A stretch of DNA of 64,000 nucleotides from Polaromonas eurypsychrophila (GCF_014641715.1 NZ_BMIG01000011.1:1-64000), one strand, 5' to 3'; shown: positions 37,200 through 47,187, counted from the first letter of the stretch. The notes: generated by a model from the sequence alone, not told the origin. A program made the numbers and translations.

Positions 37200-38258
37200 A
37201 TGTTTAATACCGCATCCTCCCTGGCCACCATCACCCTGGCAGTCGCCACCCTGTTCAGCGCAACGAGCGCCGCGCTTGCGCAGCAGCAGGTCGTCAACCT
37301 ATATTCTGCACGCCACTACCAAAGCGATGAAGGCATGTACGAGGCCTTTACCCGCACCACGGGCATCAAAATCAACCGCGTGGACGCCGATGACGCTGGC
37401 ATTCTGGCGCGCCTGAAAGCCGAAGGCGCCGCCTCTCCGGCTGACGTGATCCTGCTGGTGGACGCCGCCCGCCTGGCCTCAGCCGATGCACAAGGCCTGT
37501 TCCAGCCGATCAAGTCCAAGGTACTGGACGCGGCCATTCCGGCCAACCTGCGCGCGACTCCCACCGCCGATGGCGTGACCTGGACCGGTTTTTCAACCCG
37601 CGCCCGCGTCATTGTTTACGACCCGGCCCGTGTTCAAGCCAGCGACGTAGACAGCTACGAAAAACTTGCCGACCCCAAACTCAAGGGCCTGGTCTGCACC
37701 CGCTCGGGCTCACACCCCTACAACCTGTCGCTGTTCAGCACCGTGGTCGAGCGCCTGGGCGACGCCAAAGGTGAAGCCTGGCTCAAGGGCGTGGTCGACA
37801 ACATGGCGCGCGCACCCAAGGGCGGCGACACCGACCAGATCAAGGCCGTGGCCTCCGGCGAATGCGGCGTGGCCGTGACCAACACGTATTACGTCGCGCG
37901 CCTGATCAAGTCCGACAAGGCCGATGAAAAAGCCGTAATGCAAAAGGTCAAGGTCATGTTCCCGAACCAGGCCACCTCCGGCACCCATGTGAATATCGCC
38001 GGTGCGGCGGTTGCCAAACATGCCAAGAACCAGGCCAACGCCGTCAAGTTCATGGAGTTCCTGTCCAGCGCGTTTGCCCAGGACTACTTTGCCAACGGCA
38101 ACAACGAGTTCCCGGCCACGAAGGGCGTTACCGTGATCAACCCGGCAATTGTGGCCATGGGCGGCGCCAGCTTCAAGGCTGAGAGCATCCCGCTTGGCGT
38201 GGTCGCCAAAAACCAGGTCAAGGTGCAGCAGATGCTGGACCGGGTTGGGTACAAATAA
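37200..38258 (+). CDS. Periplasmic iron(III)-type ABC substrate-binding protein
   Basis: The 352-residue protein has a signal peptide (to about residue 28, ALAQQQ) and resembles FutA/FbpA: VVNLYSARHYQSDEGMYEAF, GVTWTGFSTRARVIVYD, GSHPYNLSLFSTVVE and VAVTNTYYVARL, where the paired Tyr is the usual Fe3+ ligand site. No permease or ATPase genes lie next to it, so its transporter must be elsewhere. No clear Fur box is seen. Confidence 0.85.
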   Translation: MFNTASSLATITLAVATLFSATSAALAQQQVVNLYSARHYQSDEGMYEAFTRTTGIKINRVDADDAGILARLKAEGAASPADVILLVDAARLASADAQGLFQPIKSKVLDAAIPANLRATPTADGVTWTGFSTRARVIVYDPARVQASDVDSYEKLADPKLKGLVCTRSGSHPYNLSLFSTVVERLGDAKGEAWLKGVVDNMARAPKGGDTDQIKAVASGECGVAVTNTYYVARLIKSDKADEKAVMQKVKVMFPNQATSGTHVNIAGAAVAKHAKNQANAVKFMEFLSSAFAQDYFANGNNEFPATKGVTVINPAIVAMGGASFKAESIPLGVVAKNQVKVQQMLDRVGYK

Positions 38259-38393
38259 GGCCCCCACGTTCGCTCGCTTCGAGCCTGCGGCGGCTCCCTG
38301 CCCCTTGCACGGAATAAAGGGGCGCTACAGCTGCGGACCGGCAGAGCCGGACCCGCGGCCCCTGCTTGAAAAGAGAGCCACGCATGACGATGA

Positions 38394-38420
38394 AAAGCCC
38401 GGTCCGCCGGGCTTTTTTTT
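38394..38420 (+). terminator. Rho-independent terminator after the iron-binding gene
   Basis: A 9-bp stem AAAGCCCGG / CCGGGCTTT with a TCCG loop is followed by a long T run, 135 bp past the stop codon. Confidence 0.92.
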
Positions 38421-38502
38421 GCCCGATAATTCCGCCTGACATTGACGTTCACGTCAACTCCGAACCCCACCTTCCCTCTCTTCATCTTCCCAAGGAATTC
38501 TC

Positions 38503-39261
38503 ATGGACATCGCAGGCAAAGTATTCATCGTCACCGGCGGCGCATCCGGTCTGGGCGAGGGCACGGCACGCATGCTGGCGGCCAAAGGCGGCAAGGTCGT
38601 GATCGCCGACATGCAGGTTGAAAAAGGAGAGGCGATTGCTAAAGACATAGGCGGCGCCTTTGTCAAATGCGACGTCAGCCAGGAGGCCGACGGCCAGGCG
38701 GTTGTCGCCAAAGCCGTGTCCATGGGCAAACTGATGGGTCTGGTCAACTGCGCCGGTATCGCACCGGCTGAAAAAACCGTAGGCAAAAACGGCGCGCACA
38801 ACCTGGGCGTCTTCAGCAAAACCATCATGGTCAATCTGGTCGGCAGCTTCAACATGATTCGTCTGGCCGCCGACGCCATGTGCAAAAACGAACCCGAAGC
38901 CACCGGCGAGCGCGGGGTCATGATCTCCACCGCCTCGGTCGCGGCCTACGACGGCCAGATCGGCCAGGCCGCCTACAGCGCTTCCAAGGGCGGCATTGTC
39001 GGCATGACCTTGCCGATCGCGCGCGACCTGGCACGCAACGGCATCCGCAACATGACGATCGCACCGGGCATTTTTGGCACGCCCATGATGTTTGGCATGC
39101 CCCAGGAAGTGCAGGACTCACTGGCAGCATCGGTGCCCTTCCCGAGCCGCCTGGGCACGCCGCAGGACTACGCCAAACTGGCGCAGCACATCTTTGAAAA
39201 CGACATGCTCAACGGCGAAGTGATTCGCCTCGACGGCGCGATCCGCCTGGCGCCGCGATAA
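38503..39261 (+). CDS. SDR-family 3-hydroxyacyl-CoA dehydrogenase-like protein
   Basis: The 252-residue protein is a classical short-chain dehydrogenase: [19 protein letters not shown] (cofactor), [10 protein letters not shown], the catalytic Ser in [12 protein letters not shown] and [11 protein letters not shown] (Tyr, Lys). The motif set and length resemble 17-beta-HSD10/type II hydroxyacyl-CoA dehydrogenases of fatty-acid or branched amino acid breakdown. It stands alone between terminator and ggt. Confidence 0.85.
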   Translation: MDIAGKVFIVTGGASGLGEGTARMLAAKGGKVVIADMQVEKGEAIAKDIGGAFVKCDVSQEADGQAVVAKAVSMGKLMGLVNCAGIAPAEKTVGKNGAHNLGVFSKTIMVNLVGSFNMIRLAADAMCKNEPEATGERGVMISTASVAAYDGQIGQAAYSASKGGIVGMTLPIARDLARNGIRNMTIAPGIFGTPMMFGMPQEVQDSLAASVPFPSRLGTPQDYAKLAQHIFENDMLNGEVIRLDGAIRLAPR

Positions 39262-39278
39262 CCTGCCTGGCCCAAATC

Positions 39279-39332
39279 CGCTATCGGATTGATAGCTGCT
39301 TGCGCATATCTCGCAAGGGCTGAAGGCTGATT
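39279..39332 (+). repeat. Dispersed Comamonadaceae repeat, copy 5 (most typical)
   Basis: GCTATCGGATTGATAGCTGC, TTGCGCATATCTCGC, AAGGGCTGAAGGCTGATTC. This copy, between the SDR and ggt genes, is the closest to the family pattern. A T-run follows at 39356, so the region may also help end transcription. Confidence 0.85.
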
Positions 39333-39459
39333 CGACCTCAAACAAAGTCGGATCGGCTTTTTTTTGCTGCTGACACAAATCAACCGTCGGCACGGACAAG
39401 TTTCAGCTGCGCCTCCGGGGGCTTGGGTTTACCATGGCCGCTCACCCACAGGACAAGCC

Positions 39460-41328
39460 ATGAAAAACAACACCTCCGCGCGCCCGCGCACTGTTTGCCC
39501 GGCTCTTGCCGCCGCACTGGTCGCCAGCCTGCTGCTGGCGGGCTGTGTGTCGGCGCCGCCTTTTGCTTATGACCTGCCGCCGCAGCCAGAGATCGCTTCC
39601 GGCTATACCGAAAAACCAGGCTGGGCCAGCTCCAAATTTGCCGTCGCTGCGGCGAACCCGCTGGCCGCCGACGCTGGCTACCAGGTTCTGAAGGCTGGCG
39701 GCACGGCAATTGATGCGGCGGTTGCTGTGCAGATGGTGCTCGCGCTGGTGGAGCCCCAGTCCAGTGGCCTGGGCGGCGGCGCTTTTTTGCTGCATGCCAG
39801 CGGCAGCACGGTCGAGGCGTTTGATGGCCGCGAAACTGCGCCAGCCGCAGCCGACGAAAAGCTTTTTCTCAGCGCCGACGGCAAGCCCATGGCGTTCGAC
39901 GACGGCGTGGTCGGTGGCCGCTCTGTCGGGGTACCGGGCACCGTGCGCATGCTGGAAATGGCGCACAGGCAACACGGCAAGCTACCTTGGGCGCAATTGT
40001 TTGTGCCGGCCATCGCGCTGGCCGAAAACGGCTTCAAGGTCAGCCCACGTCTGGCCAGCCTGCTCAAGGCCGATCAGCACCTGAAAAAAGATCCGGTGGC
40101 TGCCGCCTATTTTTACCCGGTCAACGGTGAAGCCCTGGCCGCCGGCGCCCTGCTGCGCAACCAGCCACTGGCTGATGTGCTGAAAAAGATCGCAGCCGGC
40201 GGGTCCAAAGGGCTGCTGGAAGGCGACGTCGCCCAGGCCGTTGTCAGCAAGGTGCAGCAACACCCAAGCAACCCCGGCAAACTGAGCCTGGCCGACATGG
40301 CCGGCTACCAGGCCAAAAAACGCGAACCGATCTGCCACGATTACCGCGCCCAGGCCAGGGACTACCGCATTTGCGGCATGCCACCACCCAGCTCGGCTGG
40401 GATTGCAGTCGGGCAAATCCTGGGCATCCTGAACAACACCAACGCAGCGACGCTGCCGCTGGTGACCGGCATCGGCGGCGTCGCCGGTACCGTGGCCCCA
40501 ACGCCGTCGGCCGACTGGCTGCACCTTTACACCGAGGCCTCGCGCCTGGCCTTTGCCGACCGCGCTCAGTACCTGGGCGACCCCGACTTCGTGCAGGCCC
40601 CGGCTGGCAGCTGGATGAGCCTGCTCGCCCCCGCCTATTTGGCTGATCGCGCCAAACTGATCGCGCAGCAGCCCGGCGGCCAGAGCATGAAAGTGGCGCC
40701 GCCTGGCGTGCCCACCGGTGCGCGCATGGCCTACGCACCCATGGCCGACCAACCGGAATACGGCACCTCACACATCAGCATCGTGGACGCTTTCGGCAAT
40801 GCGGTCGCCATGACGACCACGATTGAAGGCGCCTTTGGCTCGCGCCAGATGGTCAGGGGCTTTTTGCTGAACAGCGAGCTGACCGATTTCAGCTTTGCAC
40901 CGGCAGATGCCGACGGCAAGCCGGTGGCCAACCGTTTGCAGCCGGGCAAGCGGCCGCGTTCGTCCATGGCACCTACGCTGGTGTTTGACAAGGCCAGCGG
41001 CCAGCTGGTGATGAGCGGCGGCAGCTCGGGCGGTGCGCTGATCATTCACGACATCACCAAAACGCTGTATGGCGTGCTGAACCTGGGCCTGATGCCGCAA
41101 CAGGCCATTAATCTGCCCAATTTCGCCTCGTTCAACGGCCCCAGTCTGCTGGAGGAAAAGCGCTTTGCACCCGCCACCATCGAAGCCCTGAAAGCCCGCG
41201 GCGCCGAAGTGCGCGAGATGACCATGACCAGCGGCCTACAAGCCATCACCCGCGGGGAGGCACACGGCACGCAGTTGTGGCTGGGCGGCGCCGACCCGCG
41301 CCGCGAGGGTGTGGTGATGGGTGATTGA
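39460..41328 (+). CDS. ggt: Gamma-glutamyltranspeptidase (lipoprotein)
   Basis: The 622-residue precursor has a lipoprotein signal with LLLAGC and then the Ntn-hydrolase: NPLAADAGYQVLKAGGTAIDAAVAVQ, GLGGGAFLLH, and the autoprocessing site YGTSHISIVDAFGNAVAMTTTIEGAFGS, where Thr is the nucleophile of the small subunit. Also present is MSGGSSGGALIIHD; many relatives have GSPGG. It cleaves glutathione and gamma-glutamyl peptides in the envelope. ATG 39460 gives the signal directly; an upstream start would bury it. Confidence 0.93.
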   Translation: MKNNTSARPRTVCPALAAALVASLLLAGCVSAPPFAYDLPPQPEIASGYTEKPGWASSKFAVAAANPLAADAGYQVLKAGGTAIDAAVAVQMVLALVEPQSSGLGGGAFLLHASGSTVEAFDGRETAPAAADEKLFLSADGKPMAFDDGVVGGRSVGVPGTVRMLEMAHRQHGKLPWAQLFVPAIALAENGFKVSPRLASLLKADQHLKKDPVAAAYFYPVNGEALAAGALLRNQPLADVLKKIAAGGSKGLLEGDVAQAVVSKVQQHPSNPGKLSLADMAGYQAKKREPICHDYRAQARDYRICGMPPPSSAGIAVGQILGILNNTNAATLPLVTGIGGVAGTVAPTPSADWLHLYTEASRLAFADRAQYLGDPDFVQAPAGSWMSLLAPAYLADRAKLIAQQPGGQSMKVAPPGVPTGARMAYAPMADQPEYGTSHISIVDAFGNAVAMTTTIEGAFGSRQMVRGFLLNSELTDFSFAPADADGKPVANRLQPGKRPRSSMAPTLVFDKASGQLVMSGGSSGGALIIHDITKTLYGVLNLGLMPQQAINLPNFASFNGPSLLEEKRFAPATIEALKARGAEVREMTMTSGLQAITRGEAHGTQLWLGGADPRREGVVMGD

Positions 41329-41340
41329 GCGCCAGCTCTA

Positions 41341-41400
41341 GTATCAAAAAGGCATCCAGCCCATGACTGGAAACGGCTGATCGCTATTATTTCGATAGCG
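41341..41400 (-). repeat. Dispersed Comamonadaceae repeat, copy 6 (overlaps the yihY end)
   Basis: On the minus strand: GCTATCGAAATAATAGCGAT, CAGCCGTTTCCAGTCAT, GGGCTGGATGCC, TTTTTGAT. Its first bases supply the last codons and TAA stop of the YihY-family gene. Confidence 0.75.
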
Positions 41401-42319
41401 TCCCGGCTTCGGGAACAGTGCCTTCCACCTTCAGGGGGTTGGCCGGCGGCGGCTCTGGCGGCTTGTCGATGCGTTCGTACTCGGAGATCACCTGGGCGCC
41501 CAGCAGCAGCAGGGTCGCCGCGATCTCCAGGCTCAGCAGCACCACGATGGCGGTGGTGAGCGAGCCGTAAACCACGTTGACCTGCGACAGCGTGCCGAAG
41601 TACCAGACCAGCAGGTGCCGCGTGATTTCCCACAGCAGGGCCGCCGTCACGCCGCCGATCAGCGCATGGCGCCACGACAGCTTGCCGACCGGCATCACCA
41701 TGTAGACCGAGGTCAGCAGGAAAATCTCCCCGGTCAGCCCCAGCAGGTAGAGCAGCAGGCCGGACACACCGCTGAGCGACCATTCTCGGCCCAGCACATC
41801 GACGCTTTCCTCACCCATGGCGCGCAGCCCGCCCGATACCAGCGTGACCACCAGCAGCCCGGCGCCCAGGCTGATGATGTAACAGTAAGGCAGCAGCGCC
41901 GAGACGATAAAGCGCCGGCGCCGCACCGCAATCCGGTGCAGAAAAATCACCGACATGGCGTTTTCCAGCACGGTGAAGGCCAGCGAGCTGAAAAACAGCA
42001 TGGTGCCGAGCAGCACCCAGCCGATCACGTCGCGGTGGGCCAGGAAGGTCGCGAGTTCGGCCACCACCGCGCGCGACTGCACCGGCATCAGCCACTCGAG
42101 GTAGCGGCCCAGGGTCTGCAGCAGCTCGGCCTGGTCGATCACATGCGACAGCGCGATGATCACCAGGATCAGCAGCGGAACAATCGACAACAGCGCGTAA
42201 TACGCCACCGCGCCAGCCAGCAACAGGCCCTGGTTGGCGCGAAAGCCCATGAGCACGCGCCAGGCAAAAGCGGCGGGGTGAGCCAGCACGTGGGCGGCCT
42301 GGTGGCTGAGGATTTGCAT
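41387..42319 (-). CDS. YihY/virulence factor BrkB family membrane protein
   Basis: The 310-residue protein has six or so membrane helices and the family motif LLAGAVAYYALLSIVPLLILVI, followed by EIFLLTSVYMVMPVGKLSWRHALIGG and a charged C-terminal tail. The family was once called RNase BN by mistake; function is uncertain. The C-terminus ends GTVPEAGTLSK, where the final codons come from a dispersed repeat. It is divergent from dnaG. Confidence 0.85.
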   Translation of the reverse strand: MQILSHQAAHVLAHPAAFAWRVLMGFRANQGLLLAGAVAYYALLSIVPLLILVIIALSHVIDQAELLQTLGRYLEWLMPVQSRAVVAELATFLAHRDVIGWVLLGTMLFFSSLAFTVLENAMSVIFLHRIAVRRRRFIVSALLPYCYIISLGAGLLVVTLVSGGLRAMGEESVDVLGREWSLSGVSGLLLYLLGLTGEIFLLTSVYMVMPVGKLSWRHALIGGVTAALLWEITRHLLVWYFGTLSQVNVVYGSLTTAIVVLLSLEIAATLLLLGAQVISEYERIDKPPEPPPANPLKVEGTVPEAGTLSK

Positions 42320-42397
42320 GGCACATGGTAGCCGCAGAAGGTGGCACTTGCCGCCCGGACCGACGCGGCCACGGGGTCGTGAAGGCACAATACAGGC

Positions 42398-44377
42398 GTG
42401 GCCATTCCCTCATCATTCATTCAGGAACTGCTGGCGCGTGCCGATATCGTCGATATCGTTGGCCGCCATGTCCAGCTCAAGAAGGGCGGGGCCAACTTCA
42501 TGGGGCTGTGTCCCTTTCATGGAGAAAAATCCCCTTCTTTTTCTGTCAGCCCGTCCAAGCAGTTCTACCACTGCTTCGGCTGCGGCGTCAGCGGCGACGC
42601 GATCAAGTTCATGACCGAGTACGGCGGTATGACGTTTATTGAGGCCGTAAAGGATCTGGCTCAGCAATACGGCCTCCAGGTGCCGGAGGACGACGTCTCG
42701 CCGCAGGAGCGTGCCCGCGCTGCCCTGGCCCGCGAGCAGCAGGCGACCTTGAGCAGCGTGCTAGAAAAAGCCGGCATCGCCTATATCAAGCATTTGCGCA
42801 GCTCGCCACGCGCCATCGACTACTTCAAGGGCCGCGGCCTGTCGGGAGAGATCGCCAAGACTTTCGGCCTCGGGTATGCGCCCGAGGGCTGGCGGGCACT
42901 GGCCAGCGTGTTCCCCGATTACAACGACCCCTTGCTGGTCGAAAGTGGCCTGGTCATCACCAGCGAGCCCGGTGAAGAAAATTCGCAGGGTGAGGCCAAA
43001 CGCTACGACCGCTTCCGCGACCGCGTGATGTTTCCGATCCGCAACGTCAAGGGCGAATGCATAGGTTTTGGCGGGCGCGTGCTGGGCGACGAAAAACCCA
43101 AGTACCTGAACTCGCCGGAAACCCCGGTCTTCAGCAAAGGCCGTGAGCTCTATGGCCTGTTCGAGGCGCGCACCGCCTTGCGCGAACACGGCTACGCGCT
43201 GGTCACAGAGGGTTACATGGACGTGGTGGCGCTGGCCCAGCTCGGTTTTGCAAATGCCGTCGCCACCCTGGGCACGGCCTGTACCGCCGACCATGTGCAA
43301 AAGCTCTTTCGTTTCACGGATTCTGTGGTTTTCAGCTTTGACGGCGACGGCGCTGGCCGCCGCGCCGCGCGCAAGGCGCTGGACGCCGCCCTGCCCTTTG
43401 CGACCGACGTGCGCACCGTCAAGTTTTTGTTCTTGCCCGAAGAACACGACCCCGACAGCTTCATCCGCGCCAACGGCCAGGACGGTTTTGCCGCCGCCGT
43501 GGCCAAGGCCGTGCCGCTCAGCAAGTTCATGCTCGAAGCCGCTGCCGAGGGCTGCGAACTTGACACCGCCGAAGGCCGGGCCCACATGGCCAGCAATGCG
43601 CGGCCGCTCTGGAGCCTGTTGCCCGACGGCACGCTGAAACGCCAGTTGCTGGCTGAAATCGCCGACCAGGTGCTGATCGATAGCCGCGAGCTGCTTCAGA
43701 TCTGGCAGCCGGCCCAGGGTTCAGGGGGCTATAAAAACAATAGCACCACACGCACGCCCGGTAAGGGCCAGCGGTCTAAAATATCTGAAATATCGGCCAG
43801 TGCGTCGCATTTAGGGGAGTTTGCCGGTAATTTTGCCGACCTGCACGACGACGGCGCCTACGCTGCCTCACTGCCCATGAATGCCGGCGCGTCCGGCCAC
43901 AGCGCCCGGTCGTCAAGCGGCAACCGGCCTGGCCGGCGGGTTGCAGGACGACGCTTGTCAGCAAGTCCCCAGGATCGCTTGCTTCGTTTGATGCTGACTG
44001 ACCCGCAAAGCTGGGACAAACTCAGCGGCGAAGAGCACGTGCTGCTGTGTGAGCTGCCGGCGCCGCAGGGCCCGCTGTTTGTGTGGCTTGAAAGCCAGTT
44101 GCATGAACACGGCCCCCAGCCCTGGGCGGCATTGCGCGAGGGTCTGCGTGAGCACCCCCAGGAAAAATACGCGGTTGACCAGATATCCGAGATTCCGGAA
44201 GGCATTGAATGCGATTGGAATGAAGCTCGCGCCATTCTTGACCGGCTGCTCGCGGCCAAGCTGAATCAGGAGCAGAAGGAATTGAGCGAAGGCGGTACCG
44301 AAACGCTCCTGGACCCTGTCAAAAGGCAGCGTCTGGCATTTTTGATGGCCCGGACAAAAACCCGCGCTGCGTCCTAA
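42398..44377 (+). CDS. dnaG: DNA primase
   Basis: The 659-residue enzyme makes replication primers. It has the N-terminal zinc module (CPFH and CFGC in MGLCPFHGEKSPSF and FYHCFGCGVSGDAI), the TOPRIM core (VTEGYMDVVALAQLG, FSFDGDGAGRRAARKAL) and a C-terminal DnaB-binding domain from about 525. The linker near residues 444-465 comes from a dispersed repeat. The start is GTG 42398. It precedes rpoD as in many proteobacteria; rpsU is not adjacent here. Confidence 0.95.
   Translation: MAIPSSFIQELLARADIVDIVGRHVQLKKGGANFMGLCPFHGEKSPSFSVSPSKQFYHCFGCGVSGDAIKFMTEYGGMTFIEAVKDLAQQYGLQVPEDDVSPQERARAALAREQQATLSSVLEKAGIAYIKHLRSSPRAIDYFKGRGLSGEIAKTFGLGYAPEGWRALASVFPDYNDPLLVESGLVITSEPGEENSQGEAKRYDRFRDRVMFPIRNVKGECIGFGGRVLGDEKPKYLNSPETPVFSKGRELYGLFEARTALREHGYALVTEGYMDVVALAQLGFANAVATLGTACTADHVQKLFRFTDSVVFSFDGDGAGRRAARKALDAALPFATDVRTVKFLFLPEEHDPDSFIRANGQDGFAAAVAKAVPLSKFMLEAAAEGCELDTAEGRAHMASNARPLWSLLPDGTLKRQLLAEIADQVLIDSRELLQIWQPAQGSGGYKNNSTTRTPGKGQRSKISEISASASHLGEFAGNFADLHDDGAYAASLPMNAGASGHSARSSSGNRPGRRVAGRRLSASPQDRLLRLMLTDPQSWDKLSGEEHVLLCELPAPQGPLFVWLESQLHEHGPQPWAALREGLREHPQEKYAVDQISEIPEGIECDWNEARAILDRLLAAKLNQEQKELSEGGTETLLDPVKRQRLAFLMARTKTRAAS
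43727..43790 (+). repeat. Dispersed Comamonadaceae repeat, copy 7 (inside dnaG)
   Basis: GGCTATAAAAACAATAGCAC, CACACGCACGCCCGGTAAGG, GCCAGCGGTCTAAAATATC. It is read in frame as YKNNSTTRTPGKGQRSKIS, in the linker between the primase core and the helicase-binding domain. Confidence 0.7.
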
Positions 44378-44690
44378 AAAAAAGCCGATTTAGGCCTGAT
44401 TTTAATGCCCAAAAATGAGGCATCCGGGTATAATCCGACTTTCCGCTACGGCAAGCGCGACAGCAGCACCTCCGGCAACCGCCCCCCGCAAGAACGGGAC
44501 CGCACTGGTTGAGGGCAATTTATCCGCAAGGACTGCACACCAAATGTTCGCCCAAACAACTTGCCTGGGGGCTTCTCAAAGCCCCTGAATGCCCAGCCCT
44601 CCGGCTCCGGGCATTTTTTGTGCCTGTGCCCGGCCTTGCCGGTGCCGGGAACCCAGTCTGTTGAAGGAAGTTTCATACCGGGAGTTCGCC
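44378..44690 (+). promoter_or_regulatory. rpoD upstream region with promoter and terminator-like hairpin
   Basis: This 313-bp gap has a perfect -10 box TATAAT at 44429-44434 with a weak -35. Then about 150 nt lead to a hairpin AATGCCC (44588-44594) / GGGCATT (44609-44615) running into a T6 tract, like an intrinsic terminator, 70 bp before the rpoD ATG. A second GC-rich dyad (GCCCGG...CCGGG near 44628-44650) lies between. The section may be an attenuated rpoD leader or a separate small RNA of about 180 nt. Confidence 0.5.
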
Positions 44691-47090
44691 ATGCCTGCTC
44701 AAAAGCCCAGCAAGTCCGCCAAAGCCGTGCCCAAGTCCAAAGCCGCCGTAAAAACTGCCGCCCGACCGCCCGTCAAGAAGGCCGCCAGCAAGCTTGAAAA
44801 ACCCGCAAAAACCGCCATATCCAAACCAGTTCCCGGCAAAAAAGCCGCAGCGCCTAAAGCGCCTCCGAAATCCGAAAAGTCCGTCAAGAAAGCCCTCCCT
44901 GTGCCGACCAAGTCTCCCGTCTCCCTTGCCAAACCCCTTGCCAAAAAAGAAACTCCGCTGAAGGCCGCCCCGGTCGCAGCCGCCGTTGACGTGCCGGTCA
45001 AGAAGAAACCTGGCCGCCCGCCGAAAAACCCGGATGCGGCCGTAGAAGCCGGCGGTGCCAAGCGCGGCCGCAAACCCAAGGTGGCCGGCAAGGCCGAGGG
45101 TGATGAGGACATGTCCGACATCGAAGACGACCTCGTCGGTGAACCGGTGGCCGAGACCACCGAAAAGGTCAAGCCACTGCGTATGAAAATCAGCAAGGCG
45201 AAAGAACGCGCCTTGATGAAAGAGTTTGGCCTGGACGAAACCGTGTTATCTGAAGAAGACATGGCCAAGCGCCGCGCGCGCCTGAAAGCCCTGATCAAAC
45301 TCGGCAAGACCCGCGGTTACCTGACGCATGGCGAAATTTCCGACCACCTGCCCGATAAGCTGATCGACGCTGAAACGCTGGACGCGGTGATCGTCACCTT
45401 GAACGATCTGGGCGTTGCCGTGTACGAGCAGACGCCTGACGCAGAGACCCTGCTGATCACTGCCAACGCACCGGCCGGCGCCACCGAAGAAGAGGCTGAA
45501 GAAGCCGCCGAAGCCGCCCTGTCCACCGTGGACAGTGAATTCGGCCGCACCACCGACCCGGTCCGCATGTACATGCGTGAGATGGGAACGGTCGAGTTGC
45601 TGACGCGCGAAGGCGAAATCGAGATCGCCAAACGCATCGAGGGCGGCCTGATGAAGATGATGGAAGCCATCTCTGAAAGTCCGGCCACCATTGCTGAAAT
45701 TCTGCGCCTCGGTGAAGACATCCGCGAAGGCAAGATTGTTATTTCCACCGTGGTGGATGGCTTTTCCAACCCCAACGAAGCCGACGACTATGTGGCCGAA
45801 GAGGACTTTGACGAGTTCGATGAGGAAGACGACGACGACGGCAAGGGCGGCTCCAAGGCGCTGACCAAAAAGCTTGAAGAGCTGAAAAAGGAAGCGCTGG
45901 TACGTATCGAGACCATCGCCTCGCTGTTCGAGAAAGTCCACAAGACTTACGACAAGGAAGGTTACGGCACGCCGGCCTACGTGAAAGCGCAGAAAGCCCT
46001 CAGCGACGAGCTCATGACGGTGCGTTTTACCGCCAAGACGATTGAAAAGCTCTGTGACCTGCTGCGCGGCCAGGTGCTGGATGTGCGCAAGAAAGAGCGC
46101 GAGCTGCGCCGCATCATCGTCGAGAAATGCGGCATGCCGCAGGAAGTCTTCATCAAGGACTTTCCGCCGAATCTGCTGAACCTCAAATGGGTCGAAAAAC
46201 AGGTAGCCGCCAACAAGTCGTGGTCCATCATCATGGCGCGCAACATCCCGCCTATCCAGGAATTGCAGACCAAGCTTGGTGAGTTGCAGGCGCGTGTGGT
46301 CGTGCCTTTGGGTCAGCTCAAGGACATCAACAAGCGCATGAACGAAGGCGAGACCAACTCGCGCGACGCCAAGAAAGAGATGATCGAGGCCAACTTGCGC
46401 CTGGTGATCTCGATCGCTAAAAAGTACACGAATCGCGGCTTGCAATTCCTGGACTTAATCCAGGAAGGCAACATCGGCCTGATGAAAGCCGTGGACAAGT
46501 TTGAATACCGCCGCGGCTACAAGTTCTCGACCTACGCCACTTGGTGGATTCGCCAGGCGATCACGCGCTCCATCGCCGACCAAGCCCGCACCATCCGCAT
46601 TCCGGTGCACATGATCGAGACCATCAACAAGATGAACCGCCTGTCGCGCCAGCATCTGCAGGAGTTCGGCTTCGAGCCGGACGCCAGCATCCTGGCCGCC
46701 AAGATGGAGATTCCGGAAGACAAGATCCGCAAGATCATGAAGATCGCCAAAGAGCCGATCTCGATGGAAACACCGATCGGCGACGACGATGATTCGCACC
46801 TTGGCGACTTCATCGAGGACAGCGCCAACACCGCACCGCTGGAAGCCGCGATGCAAGCCGGCCTGCGCGATGTGGTCAAAGACATCCTCGACAGCCTGAC
46901 ACCGCGCGAAGCCAAGGTGCTGCGCATGCGTTTCGGCATCGAGATGAGCACCGACCACACGCTGGAAGAAGTCGGCAAGCAGTTCGACGTGACGCGTGAA
47001 CGCATCCGCCAGATCGAAGCCAAGGCGCTGCGCAAGCTCAAGCACCCTTCACGTTCGGACAAGCTGCGCAGCTTTATCGACACGCTGTAG
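44691..47090 (+). CDS. rpoD: RNA polymerase sigma-70 factor RpoD
   Basis: The 799-residue primary sigma factor is longer than E. coli RpoD (613). Residues 1-140 form a Lys/Ala/Pro-rich tail with two AT-hook-like cores, KKPGRPPK (105-112) and KRGRKPK (124-130). Then come region 1.1, 1.2 ([15 protein letters not shown]), an acidic non-conserved insert ([14 protein letters not shown]), region 2 ([20 protein letters not shown]), region 3 and region 4 ([33 protein letters not shown]). ATG 44691 is chosen over 44589, which would translate the hairpin. Confidence 0.96.
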   Translation: MPAQKPSKSAKAVPKSKAAVKTAARPPVKKAASKLEKPAKTAISKPVPGKKAAAPKAPPKSEKSVKKALPVPTKSPVSLAKPLAKKETPLKAAPVAAAVDVPVKKKPGRPPKNPDAAVEAGGAKRGRKPKVAGKAEGDEDMSDIEDDLVGEPVAETTEKVKPLRMKISKAKERALMKEFGLDETVLSEEDMAKRRARLKALIKLGKTRGYLTHGEISDHLPDKLIDAETLDAVIVTLNDLGVAVYEQTPDAETLLITANAPAGATEEEAEEAAEAALSTVDSEFGRTTDPVRMYMREMGTVELLTREGEIEIAKRIEGGLMKMMEAISESPATIAEILRLGEDIREGKIVISTVVDGFSNPNEADDYVAEEDFDEFDEEDDDDGKGGSKALTKKLEELKKEALVRIETIASLFEKVHKTYDKEGYGTPAYVKAQKALSDELMTVRFTAKTIEKLCDLLRGQVLDVRKKERELRRIIVEKCGMPQEVFIKDFPPNLLNLKWVEKQVAANKSWSIIMARNIPPIQELQTKLGELQARVVVPLGQLKDINKRMNEGETNSRDAKKEMIEANLRLVISIAKKYTNRGLQFLDLIQEGNIGLMKAVDKFEYRRGYKFSTYATWWIRQAITRSIADQARTIRIPVHMIETINKMNRLSRQHLQEFGFEPDASILAAKMEIPEDKIRKIMKIAKEPISMETPIGDDDDSHLGDFIEDSANTAPLEAAMQAGLRDVVKDILDSLTPREAKVLRMRFGIEMSTDHTLEEVGKQFDVTRERIRQIEAKALRKLKHPSRSDKLRSFIDTL

Positions 47091-47102
47091 GCGCGGAAAA
47101 TC

Positions 47103-47141
47103 AAAAAGGCCGGTCCCCGTTTCACGGGCACCGGCCTTTTT
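47103..47141 (+). terminator. Rho-independent terminator of rpoD
   Basis: A long stem AAAAAGGCCGGT / ACCGGCCTTTTT with a CCCCG-TTTCA-CGGGC inner part is followed by Ts, 13 bp beyond the rpoD stop codon. Confidence 0.93.
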
Positions 47142-47187
47142 CGATGGACGTCAGTTTGGGGCCGCCGCCCGATCGAACGAAAGCAGG

